Source: Thermoguttaceae bacterium (GTDB lineage Bacteria > Planctomycetota > Planctomycetia > Pirellulales > Thermoguttaceae). Taken from it: a stretch of DNA of 44,316 nt. Below the pieces are notes generated by a model, which ran no database searches, was not told the origin of the DNA, and saw only the letters and a list, made by a program, of their open reading frames with translations. Of this stretch, positions 33,070 through 40,903 are shown in pieces; within the stretch, counting starts at the first letter, position 1; every line of letters starts with the position of its first letter. The DNA is taken from positions 1 through 44,316 of the forward strand of contig JAFZAL010000171.1 of the NCBI GenBank assembly GCA_017557195.1, written 5' to 3'. The position numbers were made by a program, and so were the translations under genes.

Positions 33070-33170
33070 TATAAAAAGTTGTTAGTTGCGAGAGGCGAGT
33101 TGCGAGTTGCGAGAAGATTTAGTGCGACGCTTGCGTTCTCGCCACTCGCTACTCGTTACTCGCTACTCTA
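33070..33170. repeat. Heptad-arm inverted element 12
   Basis: The left arm has TAGTTGC, GAGAGGC, GAGTTGC, GAGTTGC, GAGAAGA. The core contains GCGACGCTTGCG. The right arm has TTCTCGC, CACTCGC, TACTCGT, TACTCGC and overlaps the stop codon (33163) of the zinc-ribbon gene. Confidence 0.85.
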
Positions 33171-33897
33171 ATCTGCCTTCCGGCGCGAACAGGATTCGGC
33201 CGCAGGAGGAGCAGACGCAGAATTCGCCAACGTACACCTGCGAAATCGTGTTCTTAACCTGAGCGGTGTTGCATTGACCGCAGATGCCGTTTTTCAGCGG
33301 AGACAAAACGTCGAACTGACCGTCTCGAGCAAACGTGTTATGGGCCGCTCGATTGTACAAATCCTTGAATTCCTGAGGCAGTTTCTTTTCTTCTTCTTTC
33401 AGTTTCTCGATAATTTCCGCCCGACGCTGTTCCAGAGCTGGACGCTTTTCTTCCATGTCCGCTTTGAACTTCTCGAACTCCGCCTGAACTTTTGCAAGAG
33501 CTTCCTTCTCTTTCGCTTCGTTCGCTTCCAGAGTTTCGATCTTTTCGAGAACTTCGAGAATTTCGTCTGACAGAACGCTCATTGCCATTTTGCTGGCTTT
33601 GATATCCTGCTGAAGCGCCTTATATTCGTCGTTAGACTTGCATTCCATGAGCTGGGACTCGCGCTTTTTGATTTTCGATTCGCCGTCGTCGAGCTGCCCC
33701 TGTTTCGTCGCAGCAAGCTTTTTCTGCTCCAAAACCTGAGCGGCTGCGTCGTCAAGAGCCTTTTGCTGAGCGTCGACTCTTTGATGGTGCAGAGCCAGAA
33801 TTCGCGGCGCCTTGGTAAGCGCCTGATGAATTTCGTTAAACCGATTGTGTAAACTGTAAATCGCACGAAGCGTTTCAGTAACGGGATTGCTTTCCAT
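33163..33897 (-). CDS. Coiled-coil protein with C-terminal C4 zinc ribbon (DUF164/zf-RING_7-type)
   Basis: The 244-residue protein is almost wholly helical coiled coil for residues 10-185 (AEFEKFKADMEEKRPALEQRR and similar), folding back as a hairpin. The motif SQLMECKSNDEYKALQQDI is characteristic of the family. The C-terminus has two Cys pairs, CGQC and CSSC, forming a zinc ribbon. Homologues are widespread; a nucleic-acid-binding role has been suggested but not proven. No operon partner upstream is visible, and a promoter-like region precedes it. Confidence 0.9.
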   Translation of the reverse strand: MESNPVTETLRAIYSLHNRFNEIHQALTKAPRILALHHQRVDAQQKALDDAAAQVLEQKKLAATKQGQLDDGESKIKKRESQLMECKSNDEYKALQQDIKASKMAMSVLSDEILEVLEKIETLEANEAKEKEALAKVQAEFEKFKADMEEKRPALEQRRAEIIEKLKEEEKKLPQEFKDLYNRAAHNTFARDGQFDVLSPLKNGICGQCNTAQVKNTISQVYVGEFCVCSSCGRILFAPEGRLE

Positions 33898-33944
33898 GGA
33901 TATTATTCTTTCAAAAAAACGACCAAGTATTATTTTCTGTCTTT

Positions 33945-33972
33945 ATTATAGCAAATTCCAATTCTTTGAAAA
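33945..33972 (-). promoter_or_regulatory. Possible promoter for the zinc-ribbon gene
   Basis: On the minus strand TATAAT (33945-33950) is good, while the -35 TTTTCA (33967-33972, 16 bases apart) is weak. It is about 50 bases before the start codon. The rest of 33973-34134 shows nothing I recognise. Confidence 0.4.
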
Positions 33973-34134
33973 GCAACCCCCATAAAAGAGTGAGGCGTAA
34001 GGAGTCCGAAGCGTCCTGTTTGCGATGTTGCACGCCAGACAAAACCGCTCGCGGCGCTCCTGATAATCCGTTAAATCATTTTAATCGCGCTCCCCTTCCT
34101 AAAAGCTGCTCCAATGGAAAAAGGGATTGTTCGT

Positions 34135-35031
34135 TTACGGAGCCTGTTCCAGAATTTTCACGCCCAGGGCGTTGGCATTGTGACGCAGCGTATTGGCGGG
34201 GCCCAGCCCGACAGGACGATTGAGGACAATGGGTTTGCCAGACTCGTCGCGATAAACCATCGTCGTTGACCCGCCGCCGTCCAGGTTGACCGCGTCGTAT
34301 ACGCCAAGCTGACGCATTATCTCAGCGCTTTCCAGCATGCTCGTCCCGACGCTGAATTCTGGCTGACGACCGTCGATGGTTACCAGATAAACGTATTTTT
34401 TGTCTTGAGAAATGCCTGCCAGCGTCCGCGGATGTCGCTCTTTAAGATAAGGTTGCGACTCAACCAGATTTACAATAGGGCATTTTCCGTTCTTGAGAAC
34501 GGTATTGTGTCCGGAAACGGCGGTTTGAATATTGTCCAAAGAATCTCCTTCGCTAACGGAACGAATTTCGACGGTTCTGTCTTTATTCTGAATAAACGAC
34601 GCGAATCCGTCGAGTGTCGGAGAAACGAGGACGCCGTTTGAAACGACCAGCCCTTTATTGTCCGCCGGACCGCGGGAAACTCGGGTTTCGGCGTTGAATG
34701 GTCTGTAGAAATTGGCGTTGACGGCAACAACCATGTTTTCTTCAATCACGCTGTCGGGCAAGGTTCGACGATCCGTTTCGTTTTCGTCGGCAACCCAGTT
34801 CTTGCTTGGCGAAGTAGTATGAAACGTCAATCTGGGGTTGGTTGCGTCAATTCGTAAAACGTTGACGTTCAAAAGCGGTTCTTGAATGGTAAAATGAGCG
34901 TGTTCAATACCGGGGTAGAGCGTTTTCCATTCCAGGTTTGAAGGAACGTCTTGAGCCGCCCCAAAAGAACAGACCAGCATAGCGGTCAATGCAACGCACG
35001 CATTCGTCCAATAATTCATAAAATGTTTCAT
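34135..35031 (-). CDS. Exported phosphodiester glycosidase family protein (NAGPA/DUF2233)
   Basis: The 298-residue protein has a signal peptide (ACVALTAMLVCSFGAAQ). The NAGPA-domain signatures are HPRTLAGISQDKKYVYLVTI, DGRQPEFSVGTSMLESAEIM, and YDAVNLDGGGSTTMVYR; the last is the highly conserved NLDGGGST. Related enzymes cleave phosphodiester-linked N-acetylglucosamine or act on cell-surface polymers; the substrate here is unknown. A second in-frame ATG (35019) is possible. It is transcribed away from nusA. Confidence 0.9.
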   Translation of the reverse strand: MKHFMNYWTNACVALTAMLVCSFGAAQDVPSNLEWKTLYPGIEHAHFTIQEPLLNVNVLRIDATNPRLTFHTTSPSKNWVADENETDRRTLPDSVIEENMVVAVNANFYRPFNAETRVSRGPADNKGLVVSNGVLVSPTLDGFASFIQNKDRTVEIRSVSEGDSLDNIQTAVSGHNTVLKNGKCPIVNLVESQPYLKERHPRTLAGISQDKKYVYLVTIDGRQPEFSVGTSMLESAEIMRQLGVYDAVNLDGGGSTTMVYRDESGKPIVLNRPVGLGPANTLRHNANALGVKILEQAP

Positions 35032-35232
35032 ATTACTCGTTTGGCGATAAAAATGAAAGTTGCAGTTACAGGATAAAACGACTTTTCTTGAATTATAAAA
35101 TATATCTAATTATTAATCAAGCCCAGGGTCAAACGAGGGAATTTGGTATTTTAGGGGAGATAAAATCGTCTCATTCATGAGAAAAAATTGAAAATCTTTA
35201 ATAAAAAGAGGGAAAATGAGCGGGGGGTCTGC

Positions 35233-35261
35233 TTGAAAGAAAAACAAAAAATGGTTATACT
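35233..35261 (+). promoter_or_regulatory. Sigma-70-type promoter of the nusA-infB-rbfA operon
   Basis: TTGAAA (35233-35238) and TATACT (35256-35261) are 17 bases apart. Transcription would start near 35268, giving a leader of about 220 bases before nusA. The rest of 35032-35232 is AT-rich without recognisable genes. Confidence 0.7.
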
Positions 35262-35282
35262 ATGCGTTAAGGTTTATCAATT

Positions 35283-35342
35283 GGCGAAATTATATCGCCC
35301 CTTTAGTCGTTCTTTTCGGGGAACGCGCTATAGGGGTTTTTT
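35283..35342 (+). promoter_or_regulatory. Putative attenuator in the nusA leader
   Basis: CCCCT (35298-35302) and AGGGG (35332-35336) form a stem around the smaller stem CGTTC/GAACG, followed directly by six T (35337-35342): an intrinsic-terminator layout. Just upstream GGCGA (35283-35287) pairs with TCGCC (35295-35299), which uses two of the C residues needed by the terminator, so the two structures compete. This is read from sequence only. Confidence 0.5.
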
Positions 35343-35485
35343 GTAATTTTGCCGAGAGTTCCGGTTTTGAACGTTCAAGTCAGTCCTTTGCCTCCAGGCA
35401 TAAACGGCGCGTTTTATCGTCTTGACGCATTTGCCAGAACCTATTAACCACCCGATTATTAACCATTAAAAACAGGATACACACT

Positions 35486-36712
35486 ATGGACGCAGCAGAA
35501 CTGTTACGAATTGTCGACTCCATCCACCGCGAGAAGAAAATCGCCAAAGAGATTATCATCGCAGGTATAGAGTCTGGTCTGCTCACTGCAGCCAAAAAAT
35601 ACTACGGAGACGACTGCGACGTTCAAGTTCATATAGACCCGGCAACCGGACAAATCGCAGCTTCCCATAACGGCATTCCCATGCCGGCGGAAGAGATTTC
35701 TCAGCGCATTGGCGCTCAGACGGCAAAGCAGGTCATGATTCAAAAGATTCGCGAAGCGGAACGCGATACGCTTTTCGATGAATTCAAGGCACAGTTGGAC
35801 GAAATGGTAACCGGCAAGGTTCACAAGATGGAACGCGGCACGGCAATTGTTCAATTGGGCAATATAGAGGCTATTCTGCCAGCCAGCGAAATGATTCCCA
35901 AAGAATCCATCAAGGTTGGAGATCAGATTCGCGCTACGATTGCGGAAGTTCGTAAACAAGGTTCCCGCGTCAAGGTTATCCTCAGCCGAATTCGTACGCA
36001 CTTGGTCAAACATCTCTTTGAGGAAAACATTCCGGAAATTGCCGAAGGCGTTATCGAAATCAAGGGAATCAGCCGAGAACCCGGTTATCGTAGCAAGGTT
36101 GCCGTTGTCAGCGAAGATCAGCGAATTGACTGCGTTGGTTCCTGCGTTGGCGTTCGCGGCAACCGCATTAAAGACATCAAAAGCGACCTCGCGGGCGAAC
36201 AGATTGACATTGTTCCCTGGGAGTCCGACCCCATGAAGTTCATCCCCAACGCCCTCAAACCGGCAGAAGTTGAAGAAACAATCCTTTGCACCATGCTCGG
36301 TCGCGCGATTGTTCTGGTCAAGGAAGAACAGCTTTCGCTGGGCATTGGCAAGAAGGGACAAAACGTTCGACTGGCAAGCAAGCTGGTCGGCTGGGATATC
36401 GAAATCATGACGGCGGAAGAACTCCAGGAAACGCTCGACAAGGCGGTGCTTGGGTTCCGCAGCATTCCCGGCGTTTCAGACGATTTGGCGGATATGCTTG
36501 TCGGCGAAGGGTTTGTATCCTACGACGACCTGTCATTTATTGAGCCAGACGCCTTGCAGGAAATGGGCGGTTTGTCTGAAGAAGAGGCAAACGCCATTAT
36601 CGACGAAGCCGATCGCCGCGCCAATTCCAACGAGGCGATTGATCAGTCAGCAGAATCCGAATCTGCTGGCGCCGACGCAGAAACGGACGAGTCCGTTTCT
36701 GAAGAACAATAA
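35486..36712 (+). CDS. nusA: Transcription termination/antitermination factor NusA
   Basis: The 408-residue protein has, in order, the RNA-polymerase-binding N-terminal domain (1-100; starting MDAAELLRIVDSIHREK), an S1 domain (about 105-170; MVTGKVHKMERGTAIVQLG), KH1 with CVGVRGNRIKDIKSDL, KH2 with SLGIGKKGQNVRLASKLVGW, and one helix-hairpin-helix C-terminal repeat (GFRSIPGVSDDLADMLV). An acidic Ser/Glu/Asp tail follows. rimP, which usually precedes nusA, is absent here. It heads the nusA-infB-rbfA block. Confidence 0.96.
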   Translation: MDAAELLRIVDSIHREKKIAKEIIIAGIESGLLTAAKKYYGDDCDVQVHIDPATGQIAASHNGIPMPAEEISQRIGAQTAKQVMIQKIREAERDTLFDEFKAQLDEMVTGKVHKMERGTAIVQLGNIEAILPASEMIPKESIKVGDQIRATIAEVRKQGSRVKVILSRIRTHLVKHLFEENIPEIAEGVIEIKGISREPGYRSKVAVVSEDQRIDCVGSCVGVRGNRIKDIKSDLAGEQIDIVPWESDPMKFIPNALKPAEVEETILCTMLGRAIVLVKEEQLSLGIGKKGQNVRLASKLVGWDIEIMTAEELQETLDKAVLGFRSIPGVSDDLADMLVGEGFVSYDDLSFIEPDALQEMGGLSEEEANAIIDEADRRANSNEAIDQSAESESAGADAETDESVSEEQ

Positions 36713-36901
36713 ATTTTAAACGAGAACTGCAATGCTCGTTTCATATATTTGTTTTCAATTTGAGCAGGCGATGTTGTCTGCCGATTTGTTTCACTTTTTT
36801 ATTGGACGCTTCCCGATGTAACCTTACTCCATAAATTCAGATTGACGTCAATCTTTGGAAGGCCTCATCGAGGAACCGTCAAGGTACTTTAACGGATTCA
36901 C

Positions 36902-36947
36902 GGGTTAGCGCTAGCGCTTTCGCAGCCGCTAACCCTAATCCGAGGAG
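36902..36947 (+). promoter_or_regulatory. Stable hairpin and strong Shine-Dalgarno site before infB
   Basis: GGGTTAGCG (36902-36910) and CGCTAACCC (36927-36935) form a perfect 9-bp stem. GAGGAG (36942-36947) follows, 7 bases before the TTG start of infB. This fixes the unusual start codon. A smaller hairpin AAACGAG/CTCGTTT lies just after nusA (36718-36741). The hairpin beside the ribosome site could tune infB translation. Confidence 0.6.
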
Positions 36948-36954
36948 TTGTCGA

Positions 36955-39900
36955 TTGACCATTAGAATTTATGCGTTAGCGAAGGAACTTAACGTCGAAA
37001 GCAAAGTTCTGACTGAGCTTTGTCAGCAGTTGGGTATTAAAAACAAAGCTGGGGCTTTGGCAAACCTGAATGACGAAGACGTTGAAAAGATCAAAAACCA
37101 TCTCGCTCAGCAATCTCAAAAAACAGTCGTTGATTTTTCGGCTCCAGCTAACAACGCGCCCATTCCGCCATCTCATCCGATGGAGTACGGAAAGATTCGC
37201 GATTTGACTCCCAAAACCAAATCGCGTCCGAAACAGGAAGAGTCTGACAAGAACAAAGATCTCAAACCAAAGGCGGACTCTGAATCGACTGCAGAACAGC
37301 CGGTTGTTCAGGCGGAACCTATTCCAGAATCGACTCCGCAGCCTGACGTTTCGTCAGAAAAGGGAGAACCGGTTTCTTCCAGCCAGGCAGAGGTCAAGTC
37401 TGAAAAGGCCGATGCGGAACCGAAATCGGAAGCTGAAAAAGCTCCATCGGCAGACGAGTCGCAGAAACCTGCCGCTCCCGTCAAGCCGGCTGGTCCCAAA
37501 ACGCCTGTTATCAAGGTTATCAAACGCGCTGGAGAAAGCGTTTCTGACAGCTCAGAACCGAAATCTGACCTGACGTCAGAATCGAAAAGCGAAACAACGC
37601 CGGAGGCGCCGTCAACTCAAGCCGTCGAGCCTGTCGTTGCGGAAAAACCGGTTACAGAGGAAAAACCGGTTCAGGCTGAAAATGAGCCGGACTCTGGCGA
37701 CAAGCCGGGCGAATCTGATCAGCAGACGGAACCCGCTCAGCCGATTCGTAAGCGTTCAATTCCGGTGATTAACGTTATTGGTCACCGGGAAGAGCGTAAA
37801 AAGCCGGCGGATTCGGAAAAGAAGGGCAAGGAAGAACGCCGCCGCGGTCCGCTGCAGCGCTTGCTGGCGCCCATGCCGGAAGTCAAACAGCCCAGTCAGA
37901 AGAAGGAAAAAGAGCCTGCCGCTCAAAAGCCGGAAATTCGCTTGTCAACGGAAGTAATTCGCAACGTCAAGGCGGGTAAAGCTCCGTTGGAAAAGCACCT
38001 CAAACAGGCGGAAAATCAGCGTCAGGAAGAACTCAACGCCGCGGCTGAAAAGAAGAAAAACAAGCAGAAAAAGAACAATAATAAAAACGAGATTCAAGAC
38101 GAGCCTCAAATTAAAGGCAAGGAAAAGACGTCAAAGCGCGGCGGAACTCTGGTCATGATGAACCGCGACCAGCGTCAGCAAAAGCGCAAAGACCGCGGCA
38201 TGGGCAAGTCCGCTCTGCCTCCCGGAAGAAAAGGCGGGCGACAGTCCGAATACGAGGAAGCCCCCAACAGACCCAAGCATTTGGTCAGAACAGGGCAGAA
38301 TACGGCTGCGCCGCGAAAGAACAAGATTGTCATTACGCTCCCGATTACCGTTCGTTCCTTTGCGGAAGAACTGGAACTGCCTGTTACAAAAGTTATTACC
38401 AAACTCATGCAAATGGGCATGCCGTTGGCAATTAACGCGTCCATGGACGCCGACACCGCGGAACTCGTCGCGGCGGAACTCAATTTCAACGTCGAGATTC
38501 GTCAGCCCCAGTCCCTGGAAGAAAAGCTCATTACAGCCGCCGAGGAAATGGAGGACGCTCCGGAAGACCTCAAGTCGCGTCCGCCGATTATTACCTTCCT
38601 TGGGCACGTCGACCATGGCAAGACGTCTTTGCTGGACAGAATCATCGGCATCGACGTCTGCTCCGGCGAAAAGGGCGGAATTACTCAGCATATCAGAGCG
38701 TATCAGATTTCCAAAGACGGCAACAAGATTACTTTTGTCGACACGCCCGGTCACCAGGCGTTTACGGAAATGCGCGCTCGCGGCGCCAACTGCACCGACA
38801 TCGCCGTTTTGGTTGTCGCGGCAGACGACGGCGTCATGCCTCAAACCGAGGAAGCGATTAGTCACGCTCGCGCCGCCGGCGTCCCGATTGTTGTCGCTCT
38901 TAACAAGATCGACATCCCCGGCGTCAACATTCCCAAAGTGCTGCAGGAACTGGCGTCGCACGACGTTTTGCCGTCTGAATGGGGCGGCGACGTCGAAGTC
39001 GTCAAGTGCTCTGCCATGACAGGCGAAGGCGTTGACGAACTGCTCGATACGATTCTGACCGTTGCAGAACTGCACGACTACAAAGCCAACCCGAAACGCG
39101 CAGCGATGGGCATCTGCCTGGAATCCCAGCTCAATCAGGATCAGGGCGCAGTCGCCAAAATGCTCGTTCAGAAGGGTACGCTCAAGGTCGGCGACATCGT
39201 CGTTTGCGGTTCCGCCTACGGCAGAGTCAAGTCCATGACGGAAACGTTACAGACCAAGAATCGCGTCCAGAAGGCTCTCCCCAGCATGCCGGTCAACCTC
39301 TTTGGGTTGGACAAGGCTCCGGGAGCGGGCGACAAGTTTTACGTTCTCGACGACATCACCGAAGCGCGCGAGATTGCCGCTCGCAAGGCGGAATTCGAAC
39401 ATCAGCTGGACATGGCTGGTACGGCTGTCAAGCACGTTACATTGGAAGACCTGTTCGGCTCCTCTGTACAGACGCTCAATGTCATCCTTCGTACGGACGT
39501 CCGCGGGTCAATCGAAGCCATCAAGGCGGAAATTGCCAAGCTGGAGAACCCTGAAGTCCAAATCAAAATCCTTCAGGCGATGGTCGGCGGGATTACCGAA
39601 GCGGACGTTGCTCTGGCAGACGCGTCCAACGCGATTATTTTCGGGTTCAACGTCGTTCCAGACGAAAACGCTCGCGTTCTGGCGGAACAGAAGGGCGTCC
39701 AGATTCGTCGTTATGACATCATCTACAAGATGACCGACGATATCAAGGCGGCTATGGAAGGCATGCTCAAGCCGGAAGAGAAGGAAACCGAGCTGGGGCG
39801 AATTGTCGTCCAGAAACGCTTCGTTATCAGTCACGTTGGGACGATTGCCGGCTGCCGCGTTTTGACCGGCATGGTTCAGCGAGGCTGCCGCGTCCGCTTG

Positions 39901-40080
39901 ATTCGAGAGAACCGAATCATCGGCGACTACTCCATCGAAACGCTCAAACGCGAGAAGGACGACGTCAAGGAAGTTCAGCAGGGGTACGAATGCGGTATCA
40001 AGCTGCAAAACTTCAACGACATTAAAGAAGGCGACGTGTTCGAAGCCTACAAGATTGAAGAAGTATCAAGGAAACTGTAA
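36955..40080 (+). CDS. infB: Translation initiation factor IF-2
   Basis: It starts with TTG, supported by GAGGAG 7 bases upstream and by the IF2_N domain beginning at once (TIRIYALAKELNVESK). The protein has 1041 residues. A long Pro/Glu/Lys-rich linker runs from about 65 to 440. A second IF2_N-like domain (LPITVRSFAEELELPVTKVI) follows. The GTPase has G1 GHVDHGKT (from 550), GGITQHI, DTPGHQAF, NKID and SAMTGEG, and is followed by the later beta-barrel and C-terminal domains (ELGRIVVQKRFVISHVGTI). It brings initiator tRNA to the 30S subunit. It lies 3 bases before rbfA. Confidence 0.97.
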   Translation: MTIRIYALAKELNVESKVLTELCQQLGIKNKAGALANLNDEDVEKIKNHLAQQSQKTVVDFSAPANNAPIPPSHPMEYGKIRDLTPKTKSRPKQEESDKNKDLKPKADSESTAEQPVVQAEPIPESTPQPDVSSEKGEPVSSSQAEVKSEKADAEPKSEAEKAPSADESQKPAAPVKPAGPKTPVIKVIKRAGESVSDSSEPKSDLTSESKSETTPEAPSTQAVEPVVAEKPVTEEKPVQAENEPDSGDKPGESDQQTEPAQPIRKRSIPVINVIGHREERKKPADSEKKGKEERRRGPLQRLLAPMPEVKQPSQKKEKEPAAQKPEIRLSTEVIRNVKAGKAPLEKHLKQAENQRQEELNAAAEKKKNKQKKNNNKNEIQDEPQIKGKEKTSKRGGTLVMMNRDQRQQKRKDRGMGKSALPPGRKGGRQSEYEEAPNRPKHLVRTGQNTAAPRKNKIVITLPITVRSFAEELELPVTKVITKLMQMGMPLAINASMDADTAELVAAELNFNVEIRQPQSLEEKLITAAEEMEDAPEDLKSRPPIITFLGHVDHGKTSLLDRIIGIDVCSGEKGGITQHIRAYQISKDGNKITFVDTPGHQAFTEMRARGANCTDIAVLVVAADDGVMPQTEEAISHARAAGVPIVVALNKIDIPGVNIPKVLQELASHDVLPSEWGGDVEVVKCSAMTGEGVDELLDTILTVAELHDYKANPKRAAMGICLESQLNQDQGAVAKMLVQKGTLKVGDIVVCGSAYGRVKSMTETLQTKNRVQKALPSMPVNLFGLDKAPGAGDKFYVLDDITEAREIAARKAEFEHQLDMAGTAVKHVTLEDLFGSSVQTLNVILRTDVRGSIEAIKAEIAKLENPEVQIKILQAMVGGITEADVALADASNAIIFGFNVVPDENARVLAEQKGVQIRRYDIIYKMTDDIKAAMEGMLKPEEKETELGRIVVQKRFVISHVGTIAGCRVLTGMVQRGCRVRLIRENRIIGDYSIETLKREKDDVKEVQQGYECGIKLQNFNDIKEGDVFEAYKIEEVSRKL

Positions 40081-40083
40081 TTT

Positions 40084-40539
40084 ATGTCACGAAGAACGGA
40101 AAAAGTTCAGGAAGCGATTCGGGAAACCGTCGCCATGTCGATTCTGTCTGAAGTGCAGGACCCGCGCGTGAAAAACGTCACGGTTATTTCCTGCAAGGTC
40201 AGCGGAGATTTGCGCCAGGCGAAGGTTTACGTCTCCGTTATGGGCACGGAAGCTCAGCAGAACCTGTGCCTGAAAGGGCTTAAATCCTGCGCCGGTTTTC
40301 TGCAAACGAAAATCGCGCAGAGAATCAAGTCCCGATTTGTTCCTCATCTGGAATTCTACCTCGATCAGGGCGTTAAGAATTCCATTATGATTAGTCAGAT
40401 GCTCAAGGAAGTTCTTCCGCCCAAGGAAGAACCCGAGGAAGAGTATGACGAAGAATTGGATGAAGAATTCGACGAAGATTTTGACGACTCCGAAGACGTT
40501 GACGACGTCGACGACCCGGAATCTGAGAACGAACAATAA
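40084..40539 (+). CDS. rbfA: Ribosome-binding factor A with acidic tail
   Basis: The 151-residue protein has the RbfA KH-like fold: SRRTEKVQEAIRETVAM, then EVQDPRVKNVTVISCKVSGD and LRQAKVYVSVMG. The final about 40 residues are nearly all Glu and Asp (YDEELDEEFDEDFDD), an extension beyond the usual about 120 residues. It binds the 30S subunit during 16S rRNA maturation. It is the last gene of the operon; a large hairpin follows. Confidence 0.95.
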   Translation: MSRRTEKVQEAIRETVAMSILSEVQDPRVKNVTVISCKVSGDLRQAKVYVSVMGTEAQQNLCLKGLKSCAGFLQTKIAQRIKSRFVPHLEFYLDQGVKNSIMISQMLKEVLPPKEEPEEEYDEELDEEFDEDFDDSEDVDDVDDPESENEQ

Positions 40540-40562
40540 TTCCTGATTGAATCTCAAACGAG

Positions 40563-40636
40563 AGTGGTTAGCTGTCATCGACATGGGCGCTGAGAGACTT
40601 TTTCCCATTCGCCCAATATGACGACTAACCACTTTT
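40563..40636 (+). terminator. Long imperfect hairpin ending the nusA-infB-rbfA operon
   Basis: AGTGGTTAG (40563-40571) pairs with CTAACCACT (40625-40633). Inside, GTCAT (40574-40578) pairs with ATGAC (40618-40622), and TGGGCG (40584-40589) with CGCCCA (40610-40615). TTT follows the outer stem. The outer stem matches the heptad units of the element that follows at 40652. Confidence 0.6.
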
Positions 40637-40651
40637 GCATTGATGGCATAT

Positions 40652-40847
40652 TAGTGGTAAGTGGTTAGTGGTTAGTAGACAGTGGTAAGTGTTTAGTGGT
40701 TAGTGGTAAGTGTTCAGTAGTTAGTGGTTAGTAGTATTTGAAAAGCGGGTATATCGCTTGCGTCCTAACCACTTACCACTTAAAACTAACCACTTTTACT
40801 CGCGCTTGCGTCCTAACCACTTACCACTTAAAACTAACCACTTACTC
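40652..40847. repeat. Heptad-arm inverted element 13, with a duplicated right arm
   Basis: The left arm is 12 units (TAGTGGT, AAGTGGT, TAGTAGA, CAGTGGT, AAGTGTT and similar). The right arm contains a perfect 41-base direct duplication (40755-40795 and 40803-40843). Each copy starts with the core CGCTTGCGTCC, followed by complementary units. It lies in the 364-base gap between rbfA and lpd. Bases 40848-40903 hold no clear signal. Confidence 0.85.
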
Positions 40848-40903
40848 AATCACGTATATTGTACCAGATAAGCCAACTATAACCCTAACCCATTTCATAC
40901 AGC

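Noticed and set aside
33966..34223. Plus-strand open frame of 85 codons before the NAGPA-type gene
   Set aside because: Overlaps that gene's 3' end; composition and sequence show no protein character.
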